NCBI RefSeq assembly: GCF_000468755.1 | Contig: NZ_AWEZ01000061.1 | Location: 62,001-126,000, forward strand | Length of the DNA: 64,000 bases | Reading direction: 5' to 3' | Origin: Olsenella profusa F0195 | GTDB lineage: Bacteria > Actinomycetota > Coriobacteriia > Coriobacteriales > Atopobiaceae | Part shown: one piece after another, positions 1 to 9,177 of the stretch | How positions within the stretch are numbered: position 1 is the stretch's first letter | How the letters are laid out: each line of letters starts with the position of its first letter | Made by a program: the position numbers and the translations under genes | The notes under the pieces: generated by a model | Database searches by the model: none | What the model was told of the DNA's origin: nothing | What the model saw: the letters and a program-made list of their open reading frames with translations, nothing else

Positions 1-2
1 TC

Positions 3-233
3 CCGTTGATGGGACATCGGCTGCACGGCTTTGCCGCGGCGGACGCCGTGCTCACGGGCGTGGAGACCCGCTCCAGCTCTCCCGTGCGCATCACGCGCGA
101 CGAGGGACTGCAGTCCGTCTCCACACGTGGCCTATGGCCCTGCGGCGAGGGCGCCGGCTATGCGGGCGGCATCATGAGCGCGGCGACGGATGGGCTGCGC
201 GTGGCCGCGGCGCTGGCGGAGAGCCTCGGGTAG
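3..233 (+). CDS. FAD-dependent dehydrogenase, C-terminal fragment cut by window edge
   Basis: The reading frame is open from the first bases, so the gene starts outside the window and only about 76 C-terminal residues are visible. They carry GVETRSSSPVRITRDE followed by GLWPCGEGAGYAGGIMSAA, the C-terminal pattern of the uncharacterised NAD(FAD)-utilising dehydrogenases of the COG2509 type. In that family the glycine-rich GEGAGYAGGI segment belongs to the FAD-binding fold. The substrate of the family is not known to me. The stop TAG at 231-233 is followed by a noncoding gap, and the next gene (birA) converges on it from the other strand. The family call is good and the function is unknown. Confidence 0.8.
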   Translation, partial: PLMGHRLHGFAAADAVLTGVETRSSSPVRITRDEGLQSVSTRGLWPCGEGAGYAGGIMSAATDGLRVAAALAESLG

Positions 234-260
234 TCCACCGCGGCGGGCACGACCTGACCG

Positions 261-322
261 TGTGGGTGCCAATCGCATGCATGTGGGTGCCTATTGCTGC
301 GTGTGGGTGTCAATCGCATCTT
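261..322. repeat. Three imperfect tandem repeats of about 20 bp
   Basis: Units beginning TGTGGGTG start at about 261, 282 and 302. The first and third share TGTGGGTG(C/T)CAATCGCAT and the middle one is more diverged. The last unit is also the left arm of the interspersed element at 301-379. They lie between the converging ends of the dehydrogenase and birA, with no coding sense. Confidence 0.6.
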
Positions 323-379
323 GCTGCTTCTACTGACCTGGGGTTTTATCGACCGCGGCAGGGAGAATCGCACCCACAT
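301..379. repeat. Interspersed inverted-repeat element, copy A
   Basis: A degenerate left arm with GTGGGTG (301-320) and a right arm GGGAGAATCGCACCCACAT (361-379) enclose the core GACCTGGGGTTTTATCG at 335-351. The same core and arms recur at 32697-32775, where the left arm is the well-preserved one. Both copies are intergenic and in the same orientation. A folded RNA, a terminator-like element or a REP-type repeat are all possible. No coding potential was seen. Confidence 0.65.
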
Positions 380-456
380 GGACCATATGGCACCCACACG
401 GGGATGGGCGAGGGGAACGAGGGGTCAGAACGCGGAGGGAGACGCACGGCACACGC

Positions 457-1293
457 CTATCGCGAGAGGACGCCCACGTCACCGGCCGTCACGACGACAC
501 GCGATCCATCGTCCAGCTTGACGACAAGGGCCATGTCACGCCGGATGTCCACCGCGCGCCCCACCACGCTCGTGCCGTCCGCGCGCCGCACCTCCACGCG
601 ATGCCCCAGCGTGCAGCTTGCCGCCTTCGTCCGCACGAGGAGGTCGTCACGCGCCGCGTCGCGCCGCGTCGCCAGCCGCCAGAGCATCTCGCCGATCCTC
701 CCTGCGATGCCATCCACCAGCGCATCGCGCAGCACGGCATAGGTCGGCAGCCCCTCCACGTGCACCGCCAGCGACGTGGCCGCCTCCAGCGGCAGCCGCT
801 CGGCAGGCGTCAGCAGGTTGATGCCGATGCCCACCACCACGCAGACGCACCCCTCATCCATGCCCGCCGTCTCGCAGAGGATGCCGCCCAGCTTCCTGCC
901 GCCCCAGAGGAGGTCGTTGGGCCACTTGAGGGAAAGGCCCCCCAGCCGGTCGTCACAGGCGGCGCGCAGCGCATCCACGGCGGCGAGGCCGGCGCAGGCG
1001 GTGACCCAGCCCCCATCCCCCCGCTCGAGCACCACGCGCGGCAGCGGCACCACGAAGGACGCGCACAGTGCCTCGTCGACGCCGCTCTGCCAGATGCGCC
1101 CCAAGCGGCCGCGCCCCTGCGTCTGTTCGTCGGTCACGACGACGTCCACCGGCAGCGCGCCCTCGGTGGTCGCGGCATCGTGCAGCTCACGAAAGGCAGA
1201 CCCACCCGAGCGGTAGGCCTGCCTGGCATAGCTATTGGTGGAGCCCACCTGGGCAAGGTGCACGATCGCGCGGGCGGACGGCCTACTCCCCAT
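457..1293 (-). CDS. birA: Biotin--[acetyl-CoA carboxylase] ligase
   Basis: Activates biotin with ATP and transfers it to the lysine of the biotin carboxyl carrier protein (AccB, encoded in the same operon). With the ATG at 1293 the protein has 278 residues. It shows the adenylate-binding motif GRGRLGR at about 60-66, KWPND at about 123-127 and GRKLGGILCE just after, all diagnostic of the BPL catalytic domain. There is no N-terminal helix-turn-helix, so this is a monofunctional ligase and not a BirA repressor. An upstream start at 1320 is possible but would lengthen the overlap with degV; the ATG at 1293 overlaps it by 11 bases. Last gene of the fatty-acid operon, where its product serves AccB. 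Confidence 0.93.
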   Translation of the reverse strand: MGSRPSARAIVHLAQVGSTNSYARQAYRSGGSAFRELHDAATTEGALPVDVVVTDEQTQGRGRLGRIWQSGVDEALCASFVVPLPRVVLERGDGGWVTACAGLAAVDALRAACDDRLGGLSLKWPNDLLWGGRKLGGILCETAGMDEGCVCVVVGIGINLLTPAERLPLEAATSLAVHVEGLPTYAVLRDALVDGIAGRIGEMLWRLATRRDAARDDLLVRTKAASCTLGHRVEVRRADGTSVVGRAVDIRRDMALVVKLDDGSRVVVTAGDVGVLSR

Positions 1294-2125
1294 CGACCCA
1301 CACCAGCGAGACGCTGCCAATGCCCACGTTCACGGTGAGCACGGGGCCGGCGTCCTTGACCACCAGCTCGGCTGCGGGCAGCTGACGCTTGATGGCGGAC
1401 ACCAGGCGGTAGAGCGCCTTGGTGGGCTCACCGTAGTGGGCGACGTACAGCCTGCCCACGTCCTCGGGCACGCCCGCAAGCATGGCCTTGGTCATGCCCG
1501 CCGTGCCGCGGGCGATGGTCTCCACCTCGATGGTGCCGTGGCGCAGGCCGAAGACCGGGAAGCGGTCGAGCGTGGAACTCACGGAGCGACGCGTGTTGGA
1601 GAGGCGCCCACTGCGGCGCAGCATGTGCATGTCGGCCACGGCAAAGCGCGAGTAGACGTGGCCACGAAGCTCCTTGACGGCCGCCACCACCTCGGCAAGG
1701 CCCCTGCCCTCGTCCGCCGCCTCGCGGGCGCGGCGTGCGAGGATCTCCAGGCCGGCGCCCGCCATGTGGGAGTCCACGACCTCGATGCGTCCCGCGTTCT
1801 CGGCGGTGCCCAGCAGCATGCTCCTGGCCACCTCGGCGCTGCGATGCCCCGCCGAGAGGCGCGAGGAGAGCGTGATGCAGAGCACGTCGTCGCCCTTGAC
1901 GAGCGCCTCGGAGAAGGCATCGAGGTACGCATCGGGGAAGGCGGGCTCGGTGTGCAACATGGCATCGGAGCCGAGCTGGGGCTCATAGCCCGCGCACTCG
2001 TCTGCAAACCGCTCCTCGTTGGCGTGGCCATCCACGCTGTAGTACGTGGGGACGACGGTCACGCCCAGCTCCTTGGCTTCGCTGCGGGTCAGCCCAGAGG
2101 TCGAATCGATAACGATGGCTAGCAT
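1283..2125 (-). CDS. DegV family fatty-acid-binding protein, FakB-like
   Basis: A 280-residue DegV-fold protein opening with [27 protein letters not shown] (written here only as family evidence: the IDSTSGL and VVP segments are typical). Later [14 protein letters not shown] matches the ligand-binding Ser-rich turn. DegV proteins bind a long-chain fatty acid, and some (FakB) present it to the kinase FakA for phosphorylation and entry into phospholipid synthesis. No fakA is visible here. Its ATG at 2125 overlaps the accDA stop by seven bases and a GGGGGAGAG ribosome site precedes it, so it is translationally coupled to the fatty-acid genes. Membership of the operon supports a FakB-like role, but that is inference. 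Confidence 0.85.
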   Translation of the reverse strand: MLAIVIDSTSGLTRSEAKELGVTVVPTYYSVDGHANEERFADECAGYEPQLGSDAMLHTEPAFPDAYLDAFSEALVKGDDVLCITLSSRLSAGHRSAEVARSMLLGTAENAGRIEVVDSHMAGAGLEILARRAREAADEGRGLAEVVAAVKELRGHVYSRFAVADMHMLRRSGRLSNTRRSVSSTLDRFPVFGLRHGTIEVETIARGTAGMTKAMLAGVPEDVGRLYVAHYGEPTKALYRLVSAIKRQLPAAELVVKDAGPVLTVNVGIGSVSLVWVDGE

Positions 2126-3930
2126 AGGGCACTCTCCCCCATCCGGCGGAATCGGTCATAGCGGTCCTGCTCCAGCTCGGCGGCGGAGGCGTCCTGGTAG
2201 CGTGCGAGCTCGGCCGAGAGCGCATCGGCAAGGCGCCGGGCGAACGCGTCCGTGCCCAGGTCGTGATCGTCGATGATGTCGTCGATGATGCCCAGCTCCT
2301 TGAGGTCGGTCGCACGGATCCTGAGCGCATCGGCCGCCTCGGGGGCGCGCTCGGCCGTCTTCCAGAGGATGGAGGCGCAGCCCTCGGGGCTCACGACGGA
2401 GTACACGGCACCGGAGAGCATGAGCACGCGGTTGGCAAGCGCCAGGCCCAGCGCACCGCCCGAGCCACCCTCGCCCATGATGACGGAGACGATGGGCACC
2501 CTGAGGCCACTCATCACGAGAAGGCTCCGGGCGATGGCCTCGCCCTGGCCGCGCTCCTCGGCACCCATGCCACAGAACGCGCCGGACGTGTCCACGAGGC
2601 ACACGACGGGACGGCCGAACTTTTCGGCCTGCCTCATGAGGCGTTGTGCCTTGCGGTACCCCTCGGGACTGGCGGAGCCAAAGTTGCGCCGCACGCGCTC
2701 CTTGGTGTCACGACCACGCTCGGTACCGATGACGGTGACCGCCTGGCCCTTCAGGCGGGCGATGCCGCCCACCACGGCCCCGTCATCACCAAAGTAGCGA
2801 TCGCCATGCAGCTCGACGAAGGGGTCGAACACCCGCTCCATGGCGGAGAGGACCCCCGGGCGCTCGCCCGAGCGCACCACGCCCAAGAGCTCATAGGCGC
2901 TGCGCCGGGCCTCCTCTGCCTCCGTGAGCGGAGCCTGCTGCTCGGGTGGCCTCTTGCCGGCACGCTGGACGGCGTCCACCGCGGCAGCGGCGAGGTTGCC
3001 CAGCAGCTTGGCCGCAGGATTCTCGTCCTTGGGCCTCACCAGGCCGATGATGGGCTCGAAGGGGCCGTCGCCCTCCACCCTGGGCACGCCATGCAGCCCC
3101 ATCAGCCGCGCGAGCTCCTCGGGGAGGGCGGCACGCGGCGCGATACGGTCGACGAAGCCATGCTCCAGCTGGAACTCCGAGCGCTGGAAGCCGACGGGCA
3201 GACGCTTGTGCAGCGTCTGCTCGATGACGCGCGGCCCGGCAAAGGCCACGAGCGCGCCAGGCTCCGCCAGGCAGATGTCTGCCTCCATGGCAAAGCTCGC
3301 CGTGACGCCACCCGTGGTGGGATCGGTGAGCACGGCGATGTAGAGGAGCCCCGCATCGGAGTGCCTGCGCACGGCGCCGGAGGTCTTGGCCATCTGCATG
3401 AGGGACGTGGTGCCCTCCTGCATGCGGGCCCCGCCCGAGACGGTGAAGCCCACGACGGGCAGGCCCTCCTCGCAGGCGTACTCGAACAGGCGGGTGATCT
3501 TCTCCCCCACGACGGAGCCCATGGACCCCATCATGTACTGGCTGTTCATGACGAACAGGGCGCAGCGGTACCCGCCGACGGTGGCGGTGCCGCAGATGAC
3601 GGCCTCGTTCTCCTGCGAGGCGGCGCGGGCCTTGGCGATCTTCTCCCTGTAGCCCGGAAAGCCCAGGAAGTCCTTGGCCACCAGGTCGGCATCCATCTCC
3701 TGGAAGCTCTCGGCATCCACGGTCATGGAGATGCGCTTGCGCGCGCCTATCCGGAAGTGGTGGCCACAGCGGGGGCAGACCTCGAGGTTACCCGCGATGT
3801 CCTCCTGCGCGGCCGCATGGCGGCAGCCCGGACAGCGCACGAGGATCTGGCGCTCGGGCTGCTCCACGTTGACCTCGGTGATGGGACCTTCGAGGGTGTT
3901 GGCGCTCTTGACCTTCTTGCTGCTACTCAT
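2119..3930 (-). CDS. accDA: Acetyl-CoA carboxylase carboxyltransferase, fused beta-alpha subunits
   Basis: Transfers CO2 from carboxybiotin to acetyl-CoA, giving malonyl-CoA. In many bacteria AccD (about 290 aa) and AccA (about 320 aa) are separate; here one 603-residue frame holds both. The N-terminal zinc ribbon has Cys33/Cys36 (CPGC) and Cys52/Cys55 (CPRCG). The AccD-type crotonase fold with GGARMQEG and [22 protein letters not shown] follows. From about residue 345 the AccA half shows [36 protein letters not shown] and [16 protein letters not shown]. The linker region is rich in Ala and Pro and no stop or frameshift separates the halves. The start overlaps the accC stop by eight bases. 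Cytoplasmic, with AccB and AccC. Confidence 0.95.
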   Translation of the reverse strand: MSSSKKVKSANTLEGPITEVNVEQPERQILVRCPGCRHAAAQEDIAGNLEVCPRCGHHFRIGARKRISMTVDAESFQEMDADLVAKDFLGFPGYREKIAKARAASQENEAVICGTATVGGYRCALFVMNSQYMMGSMGSVVGEKITRLFEYACEEGLPVVGFTVSGGARMQEGTTSLMQMAKTSGAVRRHSDAGLLYIAVLTDPTTGGVTASFAMEADICLAEPGALVAFAGPRVIEQTLHKRLPVGFQRSEFQLEHGFVDRIAPRAALPEELARLMGLHGVPRVEGDGPFEPIIGLVRPKDENPAAKLLGNLAAAAVDAVQRAGKRPPEQQAPLTEAEEARRSAYELLGVVRSGERPGVLSAMERVFDPFVELHGDRYFGDDGAVVGGIARLKGQAVTVIGTERGRDTKERVRRNFGSASPEGYRKAQRLMRQAEKFGRPVVCLVDTSGAFCGMGAEERGQGEAIARSLLVMSGLRVPIVSVIMGEGGSGGALGLALANRVLMLSGAVYSVVSPEGCASILWKTAERAPEAADALRIRATDLKELGIIDDIIDDHDLGTDAFARRLADALSAELARYQDASAAELEQDRYDRFRRMGESALC

Positions 3931-5257
3931 AGAGGTGCTCCATCAGGTTGGTGTGGTACATGCCCGAGACGAACTCGTCGTTGGAGAGGATGTCCAGCTG
4001 GAGCTCGGAGTTGTCCGAGACGCCCTCGACCACGAACTCGCCCAGGGCTGAACGTGCCTTGCGCACGCATTCCTCGCGCGTGGGAGCGTAGACGATGAGC
4101 TTGCCCAGCATGGAGTCGTAGTACGGCGGAATGGTGACGCCCTGGTAGAGGGCCGTGTCAAAGCGCACCCACGGACCACCCGGAATGTGCAGGGTCTCCA
4201 CGGTGCCGCACGATGGCAGGAAGTCCGGCGTTTCGGCGTTGAGCCGGCATTCGATGGCATGGCCCTGGACGTGGATGTCATCCTGCGCGAAGGCCAGCTC
4301 GTTGCCAGCGGCCACGCGCATCTGCCACTTCACGAGGTCGACGCCCGTGACGTACTCCGTGATGGGATGCTCCACCTGCAGGCGGGTGTTCATCTCCATG
4401 AAGGCGAACGTCTCGTTGGCGTCGGAGTAGAGGTACTCGATGGTGCCCAGCCCCACGTAGCCCACAGAGCGCGCGAGGTCGCGGGCGGCCTTGGCCATGT
4501 GGTCGCGCACGGCGGGCGTGATGGACGGGCTGGGACTCTCCTCCAGCAGCTTCTGGTTGCGGCGCTGGACGGAACACTCGCGCTCACCCAGCGAGACCAC
4601 GTTGCCATGGGCGTCACCCAGCACCTGCACCTCCACGTGGTGGGCAGGCGAGATGAAGCGCTCCATGTAGCAGCCGCCATCGCCAAAGGCCGAGGCCGCC
4701 TCGCTGGAGGCCTCCTGAAAGGCGCCACGCACCTTGTCCCGGGCCTCCACCTTGCGGATGCCACGGCCACCGCCGCCGGCGCGCGCCTTGATGAGCAGGG
4801 GGAAGCCGATGCGCTTAGCCTCGCGCTCGGCCTCGTCGGCATCCCCGAGGAGGCCGGTGCCCTCCACGATGGGGACGCCTGCGGCCTTGGCCGTGCGGCG
4901 CGCCTCGTCCTTGTCGCCCATGCGGTCGATGACCTCGGGCGAGGGGCCGATGAACACGAGGCCGCACTCGCGGCACTTCCGCGCGAACTCGGATGACTCG
5001 GAGAGGAAGCCATAGCCCGGATGCACCGCGGTGGCACCGGACTCGACGGCCACCGTCACGATGGCGTCCATGTTGAGATAGCTGTCTGCGGGACGTGGGC
5101 CACCGATGCACCACGCCTCATCCGCGATCTGAACATGATAGGAGCCGGCATCGGCCGTGGAGTACACCACCACGGTCTGCACGCCCATCTCCTTGCACGC
5201 GCGGATGACGCGCACCGCGATCTCGCCGCGGTTGGCGATGAGGATCTTCTCGAACAC
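3923..5257 (-). CDS. accC: Acetyl-CoA carboxylase, biotin carboxylase subunit
   Basis: ATP-dependent carboxylation of the biotin on AccB. I place the start at the GTG at 5257, which reads [20 protein letters not shown] and gives 444 residues, close to the usual 445-450. Longer in-frame starts exist upstream but would lie inside fabZ. The stop of fabZ and this GTG overlap by one base (TAGTG), a coupling signal. Seen motifs: the N-terminal NRGEIAVR, the glycine-rich ATP-grasp loop [29 protein letters not shown], and [14 protein letters not shown] with catalytic Glu/Arg residues. Followed by accDA with an eight-base overlap. Confidence 0.96.
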   Translation of the reverse strand: MFEKILIANRGEIAVRVIRACKEMGVQTVVVYSTADAGSYHVQIADEAWCIGGPRPADSYLNMDAIVTVAVESGATAVHPGYGFLSESSEFARKCRECGLVFIGPSPEVIDRMGDKDEARRTAKAAGVPIVEGTGLLGDADEAEREAKRIGFPLLIKARAGGGGRGIRKVEARDKVRGAFQEASSEAASAFGDGGCYMERFISPAHHVEVQVLGDAHGNVVSLGERECSVQRRNQKLLEESPSPSITPAVRDHMAKAARDLARSVGYVGLGTIEYLYSDANETFAFMEMNTRLQVEHPITEYVTGVDLVKWQMRVAAGNELAFAQDDIHVQGHAIECRLNAETPDFLPSCGTVETLHIPGGPWVRFDTALYQGVTIPPYYDSMLGKLIVYAPTREECVRKARSALGEFVVEGVSDNSELQLDILSNDEFVSGMYHTNLMEHLYE

Positions 5258-5703
5258 TAGGCGTCGCCACCCTTGGCGGCATCGCTCGCGACGAGCGCGA
5301 ACGACATGTTCGCCGTGCAGCACAGCCTGCCGTCGACGGAGGCCTCGCCCTCGGCGAAGTAGAACGGCGCATGGGAGCGCGTGAGGCGACAGACCAGATC
5401 GACGGTGTCACCCGGACGTATGCTGCTCTTGAAGCGCACCTTGTCGAGCCCGGTGTAGAGCGGGGTCTTGCCCTGGGTGTCAGTCATCTGGTCGGCGATG
5501 AGCACGCAGCAGTTCTGTGCGAGCATCTCGCACTGGATCACGCCGGGCACGATGGGGTTGTTCGGGAAGTGCCCCTGCAGGAAGAACTCGTCACCCCTGA
5601 TGGCGATCCTGCCGTGGGCCTCGCCGCCCACCACCTCCGACTCGTCCAAGAGCAGCATGGGGGGACGGTGCGGCAGGATCCTCTCGAGCTCGTCTCTGTT
5701 CAT
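5257..5703 (-). CDS. fabZ: 3-hydroxyacyl-ACP dehydratase
   Basis: Dehydrates 3-hydroxyacyl-ACP to trans-2-enoyl-ACP in fatty-acid elongation. The 148-residue hot-dog-fold protein has the FabZ motif GHFPNNPIVPGV with catalytic His45 and the partner Glu59 in CEMLAQ. A FabZ length and the absence of FabA-specific features make it the dehydratase of elongation. An unsaturating FabA/FabN role cannot be excluded from sequence. No second fabZ/fabN copy is seen in the window. Lies between accB (nine-base gap) and accC (one-base overlap). Confidence 0.95.
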   Translation of the reverse strand: MNRDELERILPHRPPMLLLDESEVVGGEAHGRIAIRGDEFFLQGHFPNNPIVPGVIQCEMLAQNCCVLIADQMTDTQGKTPLYTGLDKVRFKSSIRPGDTVDLVCRLTRSHAPFYFAEGEASVDGRLCCTANMSFALVASDAAKGGDA

Positions 5704-5712
5704 GGTTGCCTC

Positions 5713-6195
5713 CTAGTGGATCTTCATGAGGGTGCCGCCGAATTCCACGAGGTCGCCGTCCTCGACGCAGATGTCGACGACCTCGCCATCGCACTCGGCC
5801 GTGACCTCGTTCATGAGCTTCATGGCCTCCATGACGCAGAGGGTGTCGCCCTTCTTGACCTTGGAGCCCACATGCACGAAGGGCTCCGCGCCAGGCGAGG
5901 GCGCAGCGTAGAACACGCCCACCATGGGAGCCTTCACGAGCGTGAGCTTGCTCATGTCGAAGGCCGCATCCGCGTCCTCCTCCGCCTGCGGAGCGGCGGG
6001 GGCCGGCGTGGCGGAGGGCTCCTGCTCCGGGGCCGGCGTGGCGGGCGTGGCGGCCACGGGTGCCACGCTCACGACCTGCTGCTGAGGGGGCTCGGCCTCC
6101 AGCTCCAGCACGGTGCCGTCCTCCTCCACGCGCAGACGCGTGAGCGAGCTGGCCTTAAGGATCTGCGCAAGCTCCCTGATCTTGTCGAAGTCCAT
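5713..6195 (-). CDS. accB: Biotin carboxyl carrier protein of acetyl-CoA carboxylase
   Basis: Carries the biotin that shuttles CO2 between AccC and AccDA. Of 160 residues, the first 35 or so form the usual N-terminal segment (FDKIRELAQILKASSLTRLR). An Ala/Pro/Glu-rich flexible linker runs from about 47 to 80, and the C-terminal biotinyl domain carries EAMKLMNEV with the acceptor lysine at about 126. Length and architecture are those of standard bacterial BCCP. Starts ten bases after the fabF stop. BirA, encoded at the end of the operon, is its modifying enzyme. Confidence 0.96.
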   Translation of the reverse strand: MDFDKIRELAQILKASSLTRLRVEEDGTVLELEAEPPQQQVVSVAPVAATPATPAPEQEPSATPAPAAPQAEEDADAAFDMSKLTLVKAPMVGVFYAAPSPGAEPFVHVGSKVKKGDTLCVMEAMKLMNEVTAECDGEVVDICVEDGDLVEFGGTLMKIH

Positions 6196-6204
6196 GTCTG
6201 CCGC

Positions 6205-7449
6205 CTATCCCTCGTATCGCTTGAATGCCAGGGCGGCGTTGTGGCCGCCAAAGCCCAGGTTGGTGGAGAGCGCCCAGCGTCCGTCGAACGGAGCGGCCTC
6301 GTTGGGCGTGTAGTCGAGGTCGCACTCCGGGTCGGGGTCGTGGTAGTTGATGGTGGGTGCGACCACGCCATCGCGCAGCGTGAGAGCGCAGACCATGGCC
6401 TCCACGGCACCGGCGGCACCGAGCATGTGGCCCGTCATGGACTTTGTGGACGAGATCCTTGCCGCATGGGCCACCCCCTCGCCCAGCGCCCGCTTGAAGC
6501 CGAGCGTCTCGGCCTGGTCGTTGAGCTTGGTCGAGGTGCCATGGGCGTTGATGTAGAGTCCCTCGGCGGGATCGAGGCCCGCTTCGGCCACGGCCTCCCT
6601 GATGGCACGCGTGATGCCGCCCGCCTCGGGGTCGGGACTCGTGATGTGGTAGGCGTCAGCCGTGTTGCCGTAGCCCATCACCTCGGCATAGACCTGCGCA
6701 CCGCGCGCCATGGCATGCTCCAGGTCCTCCAGGATGAGCATGGCCGCACCCTCGCCCATCACGAAGCCGTCGCGGTTGGCGTCAAAGGGGCGACAGGCCG
6801 TCTGGGGATCGGGGTTCTTGGTAAGCGCCTTCATGTTGTTGAAGCCCGCGAGCGCCAGGGGCACGATGCCCGCCTCGGTGCCGCCGGCGATGATGGCGTC
6901 GGCGTAGCCGTGCCTGATGGCACGAAAGCCCTCGCCGATGGTATTGCTCGAGGTGGCACAGGCCGTGACCACGGGAAGCGTGGGGCCAAGGGCCTTGCTG
7001 CGGATGGACACCTGGCCGGCTGCCATGTTGGCGATCATCGAGGGAATGAGGAAGGGCGAGACCTTGCGCGGGCCGCCACTGATGAGCTTGGCGGTGTTCT
7101 CGATGGTGGTGCCGATGCCGCCGATACCGGAGCCCACGTACACGCCCAGGCGGTCGCGGTCGACGCTGCCCTCAACGTCCAGTCCGGAGTCCGCGAGGGC
7201 CTCGTGGGCCGCCACGATGGCAAACTGCACGAAGAGGTCGTTGCGGCGCATCTCGGGCACGCTCAGGAGCCCCGACGGGTCGAAGTCCTTGACCTCGGCC
7301 GCCACGCTCACCTTGTAGTCCGTGTCGTCAAAGTGCGTGAGAGGGCCAATGCCGCACGTGCCCGCCTTGAGGGCGGCCCAGCTGTCGGGTGCGTTGTTGC
7401 CCACGGGCGTCACGGCACCCAGGCCGGTGATTGCTACTCTGCGCTCCAT
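6205..7449 (-). CDS. fabF: 3-oxoacyl-ACP synthase II
   Basis: Condenses malonyl-ACP with acyl-ACP (elongating ketosynthase). The 414-residue thiolase-fold protein has the catalytic triad in place: Cys164 in VTACATSSNT, His303 in NAHGTSTKLND and His341 in KSMTGHMLGAAG, with the conserved Lys336. The N-terminus RRVAITGLGAVTPVGN is typical of FabF. It is the only FabB/FabF-type enzyme in the operon, so it should perform all elongation condensations. Starts about 30 bases after fabG, followed ten bases later by accB. Confidence 0.96.
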   Translation of the reverse strand: MERRVAITGLGAVTPVGNNAPDSWAALKAGTCGIGPLTHFDDTDYKVSVAAEVKDFDPSGLLSVPEMRRNDLFVQFAIVAAHEALADSGLDVEGSVDRDRLGVYVGSGIGGIGTTIENTAKLISGGPRKVSPFLIPSMIANMAAGQVSIRSKALGPTLPVVTACATSSNTIGEGFRAIRHGYADAIIAGGTEAGIVPLALAGFNNMKALTKNPDPQTACRPFDANRDGFVMGEGAAMLILEDLEHAMARGAQVYAEVMGYGNTADAYHITSPDPEAGGITRAIREAVAEAGLDPAEGLYINAHGTSTKLNDQAETLGFKRALGEGVAHAARISSTKSMTGHMLGAAGAVEAMVCALTLRDGVVAPTINYHDPDPECDLDYTPNEAAPFDGRWALSTNLGFGGHNAALAFKRYEG

Positions 7450-7480
7450 GCTTCTCCTTCCCAGCCCACAGGGCTGCTTG

Positions 7481-8248
7481 CTACATGCTCATGCCACCGT
7501 CGACGGGTAGGACGACGCCCGTGACGAGCGACGCCGCGTCACTGGCAAGATAGGAGACGGCCGCGGCGACGTCCTCGGGGTCGCAGAGGCGCCCCAGCGG
7601 AATCTGCCGCTCGTAGCCGGCACGCGTCTCGTCGGAGAGCACGGCCGTCATGTCGGTGTTCACGAACCCCGGCGCCACCGCGTTGCAGGTGACGTTGCGC
7701 GGCGCCAGCTCGCGCGCGACCGACTTGGTGAGGCCGATGAGCCCCGCCTTGGAGGCGGCATAGTTGGCCTGCCCGGCATTGCCCATGATGCCCACCACGG
7801 AGCTGAGGTTGACGATGCGCCCGCCCTTCTGGCGCATGAAGGAGCGCGAGAGCGCGCGGATGGTGTTGAAGGCACCCTTGAGGTTGACCCCCAGGACGCG
7901 GTCGAAGTCCTCGTCCCTCATGCGCATGAGGAGGCCATCGCGCGTGATGCCCGCATTGTTGACGAGCGCCCACACGCTCCCGAAGTCGGCGATGACCTCC
8001 TTGACGCAGGCATCGACCTCACCGGGCACGGCAACGTCGCAACGATAGGCCTTGGAGGTGGCACCAAGGTCCCCGAGCTCGGAGACGACCACCTCGGCGC
8101 GGTCTGCGCCCCCGGCATACACGATGGCCACGTCGTAGCCGTCCTCGGCCAGCCGATGGGCGATGGCGCGACCGATGCCGCGCGAGCCGCCCGTCACGAG
8201 GGCCACCTTGCGCGACTCGTCGCGCGTGAGGATGGGGTTCTGGGACAT
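7481..8248 (-). CDS. fabG: 3-oxoacyl-ACP reductase
   Basis: NADPH-dependent reduction of 3-oxoacyl-ACP. The start at the ATG 8248 gives 255 residues, five bases after the fabD stop with a GGAAAGGA ribosome site; a longer frame upstream lies within fabD. Short-chain dehydrogenase features: the nucleotide-binding TGGSRGIGRAIA at about 19-30, NNAG at about 97-100, and the catalytic Ser150, Tyr163 and Lys167 (ANYAASKAG). The C-terminus VTGVVLPVDGGMSM is the usual FabG ending. The N-terminus is about eight residues longer than in many FabG proteins. Confidence 0.95.
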   Translation of the reverse strand: MSQNPILTRDESRKVALVTGGSRGIGRAIAHRLAEDGYDVAIVYAGGADRAEVVVSELGDLGATSKAYRCDVAVPGEVDACVKEVIADFGSVWALVNNAGITRDGLLMRMRDEDFDRVLGVNLKGAFNTIRALSRSFMRQKGGRIVNLSSVVGIMGNAGQANYAASKAGLIGLTKSVARELAPRNVTCNAVAPGFVNTDMTAVLSDETRAGYERQIPLGRLCDPEDVAAAVSYLASDAASLVTGVVLPVDGGMSM

Positions 8249-8253
8249 GTTGG

Positions 8254-9177
8254 CTATTCCTTTCCCACGATCTCGAGCACTGCGGAGAGCTGCCCGGGCG
8301 TCTCGCATGCGAGGGCACAGACGCCCTCGAGCGTGCGCTGTACGAGCTTGGTGAGCGTGGAGCCAGGCCCCACCTCGACGAAGGTGTCAAAGCCCTGCGC
8401 CCTGAGGCCCTGAAGCGTGCGCGTCCAGCGGACGGGGTGGGAGGCCTGCCCTGCCAGGAGGCCCGCCATCGCGGCGGGATCTGCGGGATATGGCTCACCC
8501 GTGGTGTTGGCCCACACGGGAGGAGCGCAGGGTTTGGGGGCACATGCCTTCAGCCAGCTGGCAAGGCCTGTGGAGGCGTCGGCCATGAGCGGGCTGTGGA
8601 AGGCGCCGGCGACGGCCATCTTGAGGGCGCGGCCCCTGGCCCCCTTGACGAGGGCCTCGAGCCGCTCGAGGGCATCGGGTGTGCCCGCCACCACGGTCTG
8701 CTGGGGACTGTTGTAGTTGACGGGCCAGGCACCGGCCTGCTCGGCGAGGGCCTCCACCGTAGGGGCATCGAGCTTGACCACGGCACGCATGCCGCTCGGG
8801 TGCGCGGCACAGCATGCGGCCATAAGGTCGCCACGATGGCGCACGAGGGCAAAGCCGTCCTCATCGCCGAAGGCGCCGGCAAACGTGAGGGCGGCCACCT
8901 CGCCCAGCGAGAAGCCCGCCACGGCATCGGGGGTGACGCCGTGGGCGACCAGTGCGCGGGCCGCGGCAAGGTCGACGGCAAACACGCTGGGCTGGGTGTT
9001 CTCGGTACGGGTGAGCTCCTCCTCGGTGCCCTCGAAGCAGAGGGCGGAAAGACCCGGCATGGCGGCCTCGAGCGTGTCGAACGTGGCCTTGGCCGCCGCC
9101 TCGGCACAGGCGAGCTCTTTGCCCATGCCGGGATGCTGCGCGCCCTGGCCCGCGAAGAGGAAGGCTACCTTACCCAT
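8254..9177 (-). CDS. fabD: Malonyl-CoA:ACP transacylase
   Basis: Loads malonyl groups from CoA onto AcpP. The 307-residue protein begins with the FabD signature FLFAGQGAQHPGMG. It has the nucleophilic Ser90 in GFSLGEVAAL (Phe where many have His in GHSLGE) and the catalytic His194 in GAFHSPLM. The C-terminal FVEVGPGSTLTKLV is also typical. Its start overlaps the fabK coding end by 13 bases, so the two are likely coupled. Confidence 0.95.
   Translation of the reverse strand: MGKVAFLFAGQGAQHPGMGKELACAEAAAKATFDTLEAAMPGLSALCFEGTEEELTRTENTQPSVFAVDLAAARALVAHGVTPDAVAGFSLGEVAALTFAGAFGDEDGFALVRHRGDLMAACCAAHPSGMRAVVKLDAPTVEALAEQAGAWPVNYNSPQQTVVAGTPDALERLEALVKGARGRALKMAVAGAFHSPLMADASTGLASWLKACAPKPCAPPVWANTTGEPYPADPAAMAGLLAGQASHPVRWTRTLQGLRAQGFDTFVEVGPGSTLTKLVQRTLEGVCALACETPGQLSAVLEIVGKE

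Noticed and set aside
2263-4098. Long plus-strand open frame of about 600 codons opposite accDA/accC
   Set aside because: Antisense to well-identified genes; the translation is rich in His, Gly and Arg without any family feature, as expected for the opposite strand of high-GC coding DNA.
5371-7524. Plus-strand open frame of about 717 codons opposite fabZ-accB-fabF
   Set aside because: Same reason: it spans three genes on the other strand and has no recognisable domain.
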